A DNA stretch of 64,000 bases from Pseudofrankia inefficax. Its GTDB lineage: Bacteria > Actinomycetota > Actinomycetes > Frankiales > Frankiaceae. Both the position numbers and the translations under genes were made by a program. The first letter of the stretch is position 1, and each line of letters begins with the position of its first letter. Below the pieces are notes generated by a model, which was given only the letters and a program-made list of their open reading frames with translations, was not told the origin of the DNA and did not search any database. This document shows, piece after piece, positions 1 through 7,556 of this stretch. The stretch is from NCBI RefSeq assembly GCF_000166135.1, contig NC_014666.1:4402001-4466000 (forward strand), written 5' to 3'.

Positions 1-848
1 CTGACCGAACCGGCTGGGCAGGGACGCCCATTGTGGAATGCGCCCGCCTTCTGGACGCGGACCAGCTGCGTGCGGCGCTGAGGCAGGACCCCGAGATCGA
101 CCTCGTGCTCATCGCGTCCGACGAGCTGTATCAGTCGGTGATCAAGCAGGGCTTCGACGGGATCGACCCGCGCGTGTACCGCAGGGTGGAGGTCGTCGAA
201 AAGGAGTTCCGCTCCACTGCCTGGTTGTCCATCCCTGAGCGCGGGATCAGTGGAGTCAGGTCTGGCAGCGACAATCAGGCCGCCGGCCAGCCCGGAGCCT
301 CGCCAGGTCATGGCGCAGGAGGCCCGGCCGCGGAACCGGCGGTGAAGTCGAGGCGGCCCGCACCCGAGCCTCAGATCGCGCGGAAGGCGAACAACGACAA
401 ACGAGGGGACTTCCTCATCTCGGCTGCCCCGGACGATGACGGCTGGGGTGGCTGGATTGCCTGGTACCTGAAAGGGGAGGGCTACACCGTCCGGCTGGAC
501 TCCTGGGATCTGCACGGGGGGGACAAGACGGTCGAAGCGCTGGACGTCGCGGTGAGGTCCTTCGATCGGACGATCGCCGTTCTGTCGCCGGGCTACCTCG
601 CTTCATCCGAGGTACGGGCGGCCTGGCAACACGCGTGGATGGAAGATCCGAATGGCCTCGAACGCACACTGATCCCGGTCCGGGTCGCGTGGTGTGAGCC
701 GGCGGGCCTGCTACGCGGTATTCGCTACATCGATCTGGTCGGTCTCGATGAAGCGGAGGCGAAAAAGCACCTCAAGGAGCAGATCCGCCGCTCGGTCACC
801 GGCAACGGGCGCCCCACGGAACAGCCGCCGTTCCCCGGACGCCGCTAA
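1..848 (+). CDS. Nucleotide-cyclase-like / TIR domain protein (5' truncated by window edge)
   Basis: The frame is open to the left edge (first full codon at position 3), so the gene very likely starts outside; the GTG at 33 is only an internal candidate. The first ~75 visible residues (TPIVECARLLDADQLRAAL, then LVLIASDELYQSV and STAWLSIP) resemble the C-terminal part of the class III nucleotide-cyclase-like domain found in many actinobacterial signalling proteins. A low-complexity linker rich in Pro, Ala and Gly follows, then a C-terminal TIR domain from about residue 125 (DFLISAAPDDDGWGGWIAWYL, LDSWDL, FDRTIAVLSPGYL). TIR domains act as NAD-consuming or assembly modules in signalling and immunity. 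The cyclase catalytic residues lie outside the window, so activity cannot be judged. The domain reading is by recall of family motifs; the TIR call is firmer than the cyclase-like call. Confidence 0.75.
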   Translation, partial: DRTGWAGTPIVECARLLDADQLRAALRQDPEIDLVLIASDELYQSVIKQGFDGIDPRVYRRVEVVEKEFRSTAWLSIPERGISGVRSGSDNQAAGQPGASPGHGAGGPAAEPAVKSRRPAPEPQIARKANNDKRGDFLISAAPDDDGWGGWIAWYLKGEGYTVRLDSWDLHGGDKTVEALDVAVRSFDRTIAVLSPGYLASSEVRAAWQHAWMEDPNGLERTLIPVRVAWCEPAGLLRGIRYIDLVGLDEAEAKKHLKEQIRRSVTGNGRPTEQPPFPGRR

Positions 849-860
849 GATCCGGCCCGG

Positions 861-2546
861 TCAGCTGACCGCCGCCGCGGCCGCCCGGCCGGCGGCGCGG
901 CCGGAGAAGAGGCAGCCGCCTAGGAAGGTGCCTTCCAGCGCGCGGTAGCCGTGGACGCCCCCGCCGCCGAAACCCGCGACCTCGCCCGCGGCATACAGAC
1001 CTGGCATGGCGTCCCGCCCGTTCGGGCGCATGACCTGGCTGTCGAGATTCGTCTCCAGGCCGCCGAGGGTCTTGCGGGTCAGCAGGTGCAGCTTCACGGC
1101 GATCAGCGGGCCGGCCTTGGGGTCGAGCATTCTGTGTGGCGTCGCGACGCGGATGAGCTTGTCTCCCCGGTAGCGCCGGGCGCCGCGCAGGGCGGCGATC
1201 TGCAGGTCCTTCGTGTACGGGTTGGCCATTTCCCGGTCGCGGGCCAGGACCTGGCGTTCGACGTCCTCATGACGCAGCAGCGGCGTCGGCGTGAGCGCGT
1301 TCATCCCGTCGACGAGGGAGCGCAGGTCGTCGCGGACGACGAAGTCGACGCCGTGCTTCTTGAACGCCTCGACCGGGCCCGGAGCGCCCTCACCGAAACG
1401 GCGCCGCAGCAGCAGGCGGATGTCCTTCCCGGTCAGGTCCGGGTTCTGCTCGGAGCCGGAGAGCGCGAACTCCTTCTCGATGATCTTCTGCGTCAGGATG
1501 AACCAGGTGTAGTCGTAGCCGGTGCGCTGGATGTGGGCGAGCGTGCCGAGCGTGTCGAAACCGGGGAACAGCGGCGGCGGAAGCAACGCGCCGGTCGCGT
1601 CGAACCAGAGCGACGACGGCCCGGGCAGGATGCGGATGCCGTGGCCCGGCCAGATCGGGTCCCAGTTGGTGATGCCCTCCGTGTAGTGCCACATCCGGTC
1701 GCGGTTCACGACGCTCGCGCCGGCGGTCTCGCTGATCGCGAGCATCCGGCCGTCGACGTGGGCCGGGACCCCGGTGAGCATGTGTTTCGGCGGCTCGCCG
1801 AGCCGCCGCGGCCAGTTGGCCCTGACCAGTTCCTGGTTGCCGCCGATCCCGCCCGAGGTGACGATCACGGCCTGCGCCCGCAGGGAGAACTCACCGACGC
1901 CGGTGCGGGATGACGCGTGGCCGCGCGCGGTGCCGGTGGTCTCCAGCACGGTGCCGTGCACGCCGTCGACCTGCCCGGCCGTCACCGCCAGCCCGTCCAC
2001 CTGATGCCGGAACCGGAACGTCACCAGGCCGGCCTCGGCCGCGGCGCGCACCCGCCGGGCGAACGGCGCGACCACACCGGGTCCGGTGCCCCAGGTCAGG
2101 TGGAACCGCGGTACCGAGTTCCCCGGCCCGTCGGCGCCCCAGCCGCCGCGTTCCGCCCATCCGACGACCGGGAACCAGCGCACCCCCATCGCGTGCAGCC
2201 AGGCCCGCTTCTCCCCGGCGGCCCACTCCACATAGGCCCGCGCCCACTGACGCGGCCAGTGGTCCTCACGTTCCCGGTCGAACCCCGCCGTTCCCAGCCA
2301 GTCCTGCCAGGCGAGATCGAACGAGTCCCGAACACCCATGCGGCGCTGCTCCGGCGAGTCGACGAAGAACAGCCCGCCCAATGACCAGAACGCCTGTCCC
2401 CCCAGGTTCGCCTCGTTCTCCTGCTCGACGACGATCACTCGACGGCCCGCGTCCGCGAGCTCCGCCGTCGCCACCAGCCCTGCCAGGCCCGCCCCTACGA
2501 CGATCACATCCGCGTCGTAACCGCCGTCCGCCACATCCGCTCCCAT
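861..2546 (-). CDS. FAD-binding dehydrogenase (fumarate reductase / ketosteroid dehydrogenase-like flavoprotein)
   Basis: About 561 residues. A dinucleotide-binding motif opens the protein (DVIVVGAGLAGLVATAEL, then an acidic VVEQE strand end), followed by the GGQAFWSLGGLFFVDSP segment typical of the conserved 'FAD-binding dehydrogenase' group related to fumarate reductase flavoproteins and 3-ketosteroid-delta1-dehydrogenases. The C-terminus holds the usual second FAD contact (GLYAAGEVAGFGGGG). A role in oxidation of a steroid-like or cyclic substrate is possible but not provable. The reading frame runs on to 2960, but upstream of 2546 the translation is low-complexity. ATG at 2546 and GTG at 2534 (GGGAG about 5 nt before it) are the plausible starts. 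It is convergent with the TIR gene, 12 bp away. Confidence 0.85.
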   Translation of the reverse strand: MGADVADGGYDADVIVVGAGLAGLVATAELADAGRRVIVVEQENEANLGGQAFWSLGGLFFVDSPEQRRMGVRDSFDLAWQDWLGTAGFDREREDHWPRQWARAYVEWAAGEKRAWLHAMGVRWFPVVGWAERGGWGADGPGNSVPRFHLTWGTGPGVVAPFARRVRAAAEAGLVTFRFRHQVDGLAVTAGQVDGVHGTVLETTGTARGHASSRTGVGEFSLRAQAVIVTSGGIGGNQELVRANWPRRLGEPPKHMLTGVPAHVDGRMLAISETAGASVVNRDRMWHYTEGITNWDPIWPGHGIRILPGPSSLWFDATGALLPPPLFPGFDTLGTLAHIQRTGYDYTWFILTQKIIEKEFALSGSEQNPDLTGKDIRLLLRRRFGEGAPGPVEAFKKHGVDFVVRDDLRSLVDGMNALTPTPLLRHEDVERQVLARDREMANPYTKDLQIAALRGARRYRGDKLIRVATPHRMLDPKAGPLIAVKLHLLTRKTLGGLETNLDSQVMRPNGRDAMPGLYAAGEVAGFGGGGVHGYRALEGTFLGGCLFSGRAAGRAAAAAVS

Positions 2547-3039
2547 CCCTGGGCCCGAGCCACCGTCGCGGCTCCACCGCCCCACCGCACCGCCGTCGCC
2601 CGTCGACCGGTACCGGCCACCCTGCGCCCACGACGGACCAGGGTCAACCGCACAGCTGGGACAGCGGTGCGCGACGGCGCTGATCGTCAACTGCGCAGGG
2701 ATAAATTCGGCAAACTGGGGCAGGGAACGACCATTTCCCGGACCCAACTGGCGATCATCGCCAACCTTTCCGGCGCAAGAGCGCGATGATCGCCAATTGC
2801 GCAGGGTAACCGCGGCCACGGGGTGCGCGGAGCAGCGACCCACGCGCAGGTCCTCGGCTACTCGGCTACTCCGCTTCGAATGGTCCGCCCCTCCGCACCT
2901 GGGCGCGGATACCCATCTCGATGCGCGTAGCGAGGGCGAGATGGTCCCGAAACCGGCCAATCCCTTGTCTGACGAGGCCCGGCGCTCGACGATCCACGTT
3001 CAGAAGGGTCATAGCGGACCGTTCGGCAGGGAGCAGGCG
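2547..3039. other. Intergenic gap with mixed direct/inverted repeats
   Basis: No credible gene. It holds repeats at 2681-2806 (listed separately) and, in its right part, an in-frame partial copy of the start of the next gene: 2971-3003 matches 3058-3090 at 27 of 33 positions, encoding DEARRSTIHVQ versus DEARRSIICAQ. This is the divergent promoter region for the FAD dehydrogenase and the Clp-N protein; no convincing -35/-10 pair was found. Confidence 0.55.
2681..2806. repeat. Intergenic element with 20-bp direct repeats and an inverted core
   Basis: TGATCGTCAACTGCGCAGGG at 2681-2700 and TGATCGCCAATTGCGCAGGG at 2787-2806 are direct repeats with two mismatches. Between them, at 2743-2756, CCCAACTGGCGATC lies in inverted orientation. 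The same 14-mer forms the inner end of each arm of the 175-bp inverted-repeat element at 54161-54335. This shared core 51 kb away argues for a dispersed repeat family rather than chance. Confidence 0.6.
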
Positions 3040-3744
3040 ATGTTCGAGAGGTTCACCGACGAGGCCCGACGCTCGATCATCTGCGCTCAGGAGGAGTCCA
3101 AGGCGCTCGGCCACGACCGCATCGGCACCGAGCACCTGTTGCTCGGCCTGTTCCACGACGACGTGGGCGGCGCGGCGGTGACCCTGCAGTCCTTCGGCGT
3201 CACCCTCGACGCGGCCAGGGACGCGGTCGTGGCGCTGGTCGGTCGTGGCGACGGCCCGTCGCACGGCCATATCCCGTTCACGCCGCGGGCGAAGCGGGTC
3301 CTGGAGCGCTCGCTGCGCGCGGCCCTCAAGCTTGATCACAGCTACATCGGGTCCGAGCATCTGCTGCTGGGACTGCTGGATGAAGGGGAGGGCGCCGCCG
3401 CCGACCTGTTCGCCGGGCTCGCGATCGACCCGCGGGAGGCGCGGCGGCGGGCCAGGTCCGCGCTGGCCGCGGCGCCGCCCCCGGGCTCGCCGCCCGGGCC
3501 GACGAGCCCGCCGCCCTTTGCCGCCTACGACCAGGCCAACAGGCAGGCCCGGGATCTCGCTCGCCAGCTCGAGACCGTGCGCGCGGCGAAGGACGCGGCG
3601 CTCGACGACGGAGACGCCACCCAGGCGATCACGCTGCGCAAACGGGAACGGATGATCCTCGCGGTCCGCGCCGGCCTGCTCCGGGACATCGCGGCGGCCG
3701 AGGCGCCGCCCACGCCGCCGCCCGCCGAACAGCCGCCGGACTGA
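3040..3744 (+). CDS. Clp N-terminal domain protein with UVR-like tail, no ATPase
   Basis: 234 residues from ATG 3040 (AGGGAG about 7 nt upstream). It begins like ClpC (MFERFTDEARRSIICAQEE) and has two Clp-N repeats (GTEHLLLGLF and SEHLLLGLLDEGEG). A Pro-rich linker follows, then a helical segment around residues 170-205 (AAKDAALDDGDATQAITLRKRE) resembling the UVR motif of the ClpC middle domain. No Walker motifs follow, so it cannot unfold substrates itself. It may act as an adaptor, decoy or substrate receptor for ClpC/ClpP (inference). An alternative start at 2941, preceded by GAGGGCGAG, would add 33 residues that contain the vestigial repeat of the DEARRS segment. Confidence 0.85.
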   Translation: MFERFTDEARRSIICAQEESKALGHDRIGTEHLLLGLFHDDVGGAAVTLQSFGVTLDAARDAVVALVGRGDGPSHGHIPFTPRAKRVLERSLRAALKLDHSYIGSEHLLLGLLDEGEGAAADLFAGLAIDPREARRRARSALAAAPPPGSPPGPTSPPPFAAYDQANRQARDLARQLETVRAAKDAALDDGDATQAITLRKRERMILAVRAGLLRDIAAAEAPPTPPPAEQPPD

Positions 3745-3826
3745 CGCGAGAAGCTACGGCGCCCGGGCCCCGAAGAACAGCTGCCGTGAAAGGCCGGCGG
3801 CGATCTCCAGGGTCGAGGCGTGCGAC

Positions 3827-6508
3827 TCAGTGACCAGGCGTGGCCGCCGGGACCTCTGCCTCGGGCGGGGCGGCCGGCTGCGCGATCTCGTCCGCGGCGC
3901 CGAGGTAGGCGTCCCGGACCGCGGAGCTGGCGCGGATCTCCTCGGGGGTGCCGTCGGCGAGGACCCCGCCCTGGTGCAGGACGACGATCCGGTCGCACGC
4001 GGACATCACCAGTGCCATGTCGTGGTCGACGACGAGCACGGCGAGGCCGTCGTCGTGGGCGAGCTCGCGCAGGCTCGCGGCCAGCGCGGTGATCTCCGTC
4101 ATCGACAGGCCGGCGCCCGGCTCGTCCAGCAGCACCGCGGCGGGGTTGGCCGCCAGGGCCCGGGCGATCCCGACCAGGCGGCGCTTGGCCATCGGCAGCT
4201 CACCCGGCAGCCTGGCCAGGTCCTCGGTCAGCCCGAACCGCTCCAGCGCCGCCCGCGCCGGCGCGGTCAGCCGCCCGCCGGTGTGGCCCGCGTTCTCCGC
4301 GGCGACCCGCAGGTTCTGCGCGACGGTCAGGTCCTCGAACAGCTCGCCGGCCTGGAAGACCCGGCCGAGCCCGGCGCGGGCCCTGGCGTCCGGCGCCCGC
4401 CCGGCCAGCGCGTGCTCGCCGAGGCGTACCTGGCCCTGGCTGGTCGGGGCGAAGCCGCCGACCGCGTCGAGCAGCGTCGTCTTGCCGGCGCCGTTCGGGC
4501 CGACCAGACCCGTCACGATCCCGGGCGGCGCGGTCAGGGTCGCCGCGGCGACGGCCGTCACCCCGCCGAACCGTACGGTCACCTCGTCCGCGACGAGCGC
4601 GGCGCCGCGCCGCGAGCTGGCCGTGCCGGTGGGCAACGGCGCCGGGTCGTGCTGGAAGCGCCGGCGCCACGCGACGCCGTTCTCGTGGACCAGGACGGTC
4701 AGCACCAGGCCCGCGCCGAAGATCGTCGCGTAGTTGTCGGTGACGAAGCCGATGTGCAGGTCGGAGATGGCCAGGTAGAGCAGCCCCCCGAGCCCGAGCA
4801 CGCCACCGAGCAGGCCGCCGGTCACCGACGTCACGCCCGCGATCACGGCGAGGCTGACCAGGTTGATCGAATCCATGAACGCGAACTGCTCGAACGTCAC
4901 GGACGAGGTGCGCATCGCCAGCAGCGCCCCGGCGGCGCCGGCGAGGGCCGCGGAGATCACGAAGGCCGACAGCTTCGCCCGCGCGACGCTGATGCCGACC
5001 GACGCCGCGGCCCGCTCGTTGGTCCGGACCACCAGCAGGCGGCGGCCGAGCCCGGAGCGGCGGACGGCGACGACCGCCGCGCCCGCGAGCACCAGCCAGA
5101 ACAGGCAGTAGTAGCCGTAGCGGTCGGGGTGGGTGGCGGCGTCCACCGGCAGGCCGAACAGCCTCGGCGGGCGTGGCTGCATCCCGGTGATGCCGCCGGT
5201 GTAGTGGGTGCTCTCGAACAGCACCCCGGACACGGCGACCGCCATCCCCATCGTCAGGATCGCCAGGTTCACGCCGCGGACCCGCAGTGCCGGCAGGCCG
5301 ACCAGCAGGCCGGCGACGGCTCCGACGGCCGCGCCCGCGACCGGCGCCAGCAGGAACGGCAGGTGGACGCCGATGTCGAGGCGGACGGCCGCGTAGGCGC
5401 CGAGCCCGGCGACCGTCAGCTGGGCGAGGCTGATCTGGTTGGCGTACCCGACGAGCACGACGAGCGACAGCACGAGGATCGCGCCGATCGCCGAGGTCGT
5501 CGCCGCGTCGCGCCAACTCGCGTTGCCCGTCGCGAGCACCACCGCCGCCGCGGCCAGCGCGACCGCGACGGGCAGCGGGCGGAACAGCCCGGCGGCGACC
5601 GGGGCCGCCGGTACCGCCGGCAGCCGGTTGCTGGCCCGGTCGCGCCGGAACACCAGCACCAGCATGACCGCGACGAACGGCACCGTCTGCGGCCAGCCGA
5701 GCTGGTACTGCTGGGGAACGTACTGCCCGACCAGGTGGGTGACGACGCCCTCGCCGACCCCGAGGCCGAGGCCACCGGCCAGCGCGGTCAGGTAGCCGTC
5801 GAACCGGCCGACGAGCGCGGCGGCGAGCGCGAACGCCATGACGGTGAGCATCGCCGTGTCGAACTGCCCGACGATCGGGGCGACCAGGATGCCGGCGGCC
5901 GCCGCGAGCGCCGAGCCCAGCGCCCAGTTCAGGCTGCCGAGCAGGTGCGGCGACCCGCCGAGCGCCTGGGCGGCCGACTCGTGCTCGGCCATCGCCCTGG
6001 TCATCAGCGGCAGCCGGGCCCACGCCGACCAGGCGGCGAGCAGCGCGACGACCACGACCGCGAGGGCGAAGATCACGATCCGCTCCGCCGGGATCGTGAT
6101 CCCGGCCAGGTGGACCGGCGTGGCGGGCAGTGAGCTGTCCGGGACGCGGGCGGCGTTCGGGAAGACGCTGTGCGCCAGGCCGACCAGGAAGCCGAGCAGC
6201 CCGAGCGTCGCGACCATCCGGGACAGCTGGGTGCGGTGGCGGATGGGGCGGATGACGAGCAGGTAGACCAGCGCGCCGAAGACGGCGGCGGCGATGAGCG
6301 TCAGAACGGCGGCCGCCGGGCCGGGCAGATGCGCGCTGTCCCGTAAGGAATAGAAGACCAGCGCTCCCCACAGGGCTATTCCGCCCTGTGCGAAGTTGAT
6401 AGTCCGTGAGCCGCGGTGGATTGTCACGATACCGACGGCGCTCACCGCGTAAACGCCACCGACGCCGAGTCCCAACAGCGCGAACTGCAGGATGGTCCGC
6501 GGATCCAT
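3827..6508 (-). CDS. Fused branched-chain amino-acid-type ABC transporter: LivH + LivM + LivG in one chain
   Basis: 893 residues in one frame, start ATG 6508 with AGAGGAG 6 nt upstream. Residues ~1-300 are a LivH-type permease (LGLGVGGVYAVSAVGIV, RTINFAQGGIALWGA). Residues ~330-600 are a LivM-type permease (GYANQISLAQLTVAGLGAYA). Residues ~640-893 are a LivG-type ATPase with Walker A GPNGAGKTT (~670), Walker B VLLDEPGAGLS (~790) and an H-loop VVDHD. The ABC signature reads LPMAKRRLVGIARAL, lacking the normal LSGGQ/LPYGQ form, so this ATP site may be asymmetric with LivF. In most bacteria these are three proteins. It is divergent from livF and the binding protein, which should complete the importer. 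Substrate unknown; the family moves Leu/Ile/Val, amides, urea or aromatic acids. Confidence 0.92.
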   Translation of the reverse strand: MDPRTILQFALLGLGVGGVYAVSAVGIVTIHRGSRTINFAQGGIALWGALVFYSLRDSAHLPGPAAAVLTLIAAAVFGALVYLLVIRPIRHRTQLSRMVATLGLLGFLVGLAHSVFPNAARVPDSSLPATPVHLAGITIPAERIVIFALAVVVVALLAAWSAWARLPLMTRAMAEHESAAQALGGSPHLLGSLNWALGSALAAAAGILVAPIVGQFDTAMLTVMAFALAAALVGRFDGYLTALAGGLGLGVGEGVVTHLVGQYVPQQYQLGWPQTVPFVAVMLVLVFRRDRASNRLPAVPAAPVAAGLFRPLPVAVALAAAAVVLATGNASWRDAATTSAIGAILVLSLVVLVGYANQISLAQLTVAGLGAYAAVRLDIGVHLPFLLAPVAGAAVGAVAGLLVGLPALRVRGVNLAILTMGMAVAVSGVLFESTHYTGGITGMQPRPPRLFGLPVDAATHPDRYGYYCLFWLVLAGAAVVAVRRSGLGRRLLVVRTNERAAASVGISVARAKLSAFVISAALAGAAGALLAMRTSSVTFEQFAFMDSINLVSLAVIAGVTSVTGGLLGGVLGLGGLLYLAISDLHIGFVTDNYATIFGAGLVLTVLVHENGVAWRRRFQHDPAPLPTGTASSRRGAALVADEVTVRFGGVTAVAAATLTAPPGIVTGLVGPNGAGKTTLLDAVGGFAPTSQGQVRLGEHALAGRAPDARARAGLGRVFQAGELFEDLTVAQNLRVAAENAGHTGGRLTAPARAALERFGLTEDLARLPGELPMAKRRLVGIARALAANPAAVLLDEPGAGLSMTEITALAASLRELAHDDGLAVLVVDHDMALVMSACDRIVVLHQGGVLADGTPEEIRASSAVRDAYLGAADEIAQPAAPPEAEVPAATPGH

Positions 6509-6566
6509 GCGCACTCCTCTTATCTCCAGACCGCGCCGGATTCCCATTGCGGACCGTTGCGGCCCG

Positions 6567-6595
6567 AGTGTAGGCTTGTGAGCGTTCACTCGCAA
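6567..6595 (-). promoter_or_regulatory. Predicted promoter of the LivHMG fusion gene
   Basis: On the minus strand, TTGCGA (6595-6590) and TACACT (6572-6567) are spaced by exactly 17 nt, a good sigma-70-type pair about 60 nt before the start codon. The -35 and part of the spacer coincide with an imperfect 20-bp palindrome, TTGTGAGCGTTCACTCGCAA (6576-6595), 7 of 10 arm positions matching, so a repressor bound there would block RNA polymerase. Confidence 0.5.
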
Positions 6596-6599
6596 ACGG

Positions 6600-6629
6600 C
6601 GCGACCATGGTCCGACGACCATGGTCGCG
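6600..6629. promoter_or_regulatory. Perfect 13-bp inverted repeat, probable operator between the divergent transporter genes
   Basis: Arms CGCGACCATGGTC and GACCATGGTCGCG are perfect reverse complements around a 4-nt centre. Each arm contains the self-complementary decamer GACCATGGTC. It lies between the predicted livHMG promoter and livF, so it could control both directions. No regulator gene is adjacent. Confidence 0.5.
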
Positions 6630-6685
6630 GGCCGCCGGCGGCCTGCCAGCCGACGGCGTGCCACAGCGGAGTTCGGAGGATCCGG

Positions 6686-7426
6686 ATGGCTGACGGGGAT
6701 GCGGCTGGCGGTCCCGCCTTAGCCGGTGGCGTCGGTGTCGACGAGGGCCAGGCGGCGATCGAGGCCCGCGGGCTGTCGGTCGGCTACGGCAGGGTGCCGG
6801 TGCTGCACGGGGTCGACCTGACGGTGCGGCCGGGCGAGGTCGTCGCGCTGCTCGGCCCGAACGGCGCGGGCAAGACCACGCTGCTGCGCGCGCTCGCCGG
6901 CTACCTGCGCCCAACCGCGGGCACGATCGCGCTGTTCGGACAGCCGTGCGGCCGGATGCCGGTCTACCGGCGGTGCCGGCGGGGCCTGTCGTTCATGGGG
7001 GAGGAGCGGCACATCTTCCCCGGGCTGACCGTCCGCCAGTCGCTGCGGCTGGTGCGTGCCCAGGAGGGCGCCCTCGACCTGTTCCCGGCTCTCGCCGACC
7101 GCGGCCGCCACCGTGGCGCGCTGCTGTCCGGCGGTGAGCAGCAGATGCTCGCGCTGACGCTCGCCCTCGCCCGCGGCCCCAGGCTGCTCCTCATCGACGA
7201 GCTGTCCCTGGGGCTCGCGCCGCTGGTACGTGAACGCCTACTCGATACCGTGCGCGCGACCGCCGACCGTGGCGTCGGCGTTCTTCTCGTCGAGCAGAAC
7301 GCCCGCTCGGTGCTGCGGCGGGCCGACCGCGCGTATGTCCTGCGCCGCGGGGAGCTGGTCCGAGAAGGCCCCGCCGATGAATGGCTGTCCGATTTGGACG
7401 GTCTTGCGTCGCTTTACCTGTCCTAG
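6686..7426 (+). CDS. livF: ABC transporter ATP-binding protein, LivF type
   Basis: 246 residues from ATG 6686 (CGGAGG just upstream; the longer frame to 6416 has no coding character). Walker A GPNGAGKTT at ~57-65, signature LLSGGEQQMLAL at ~147, Walker B LLLIDELSLGLAP, and the switch region LLVEQNARSVL are all intact. It supplies the second nucleotide-binding domain of the importer whose other ATPase is fused to the permeases on the opposite strand. The binding protein follows 130 bp downstream on the same strand, so livF and the binding protein may be co-transcribed. Confidence 0.92.
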   Translation: MADGDAAGGPALAGGVGVDEGQAAIEARGLSVGYGRVPVLHGVDLTVRPGEVVALLGPNGAGKTTLLRALAGYLRPTAGTIALFGQPCGRMPVYRRCRRGLSFMGEERHIFPGLTVRQSLRLVRAQEGALDLFPALADRGRHRGALLSGGEQQMLALTLALARGPRLLLIDELSLGLAPLVRERLLDTVRATADRGVGVLLVEQNARSVLRRADRAYVLRRGELVREGPADEWLSDLDGLASLYLS

Positions 7427-7556
7427 TCGGAGCGGCTCGGACCGGTGAGTCCCCGTGGCCGGAAGCGGCCCGGCCGGACTCCGTCACCAACCAACCCACC
7501 TGATTGCCGGCGCCTTTTCGCGGGCCGGTTTCCCTCGCCAGTACAAAGGAGTTCTC

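Noticed and set aside
3830-6133. Long plus-strand frame opposite the fused Liv transporter
   Set aside because: The product is Arg/Gly/Gln-rich without domains; the minus strand carries an intact ABC transporter.
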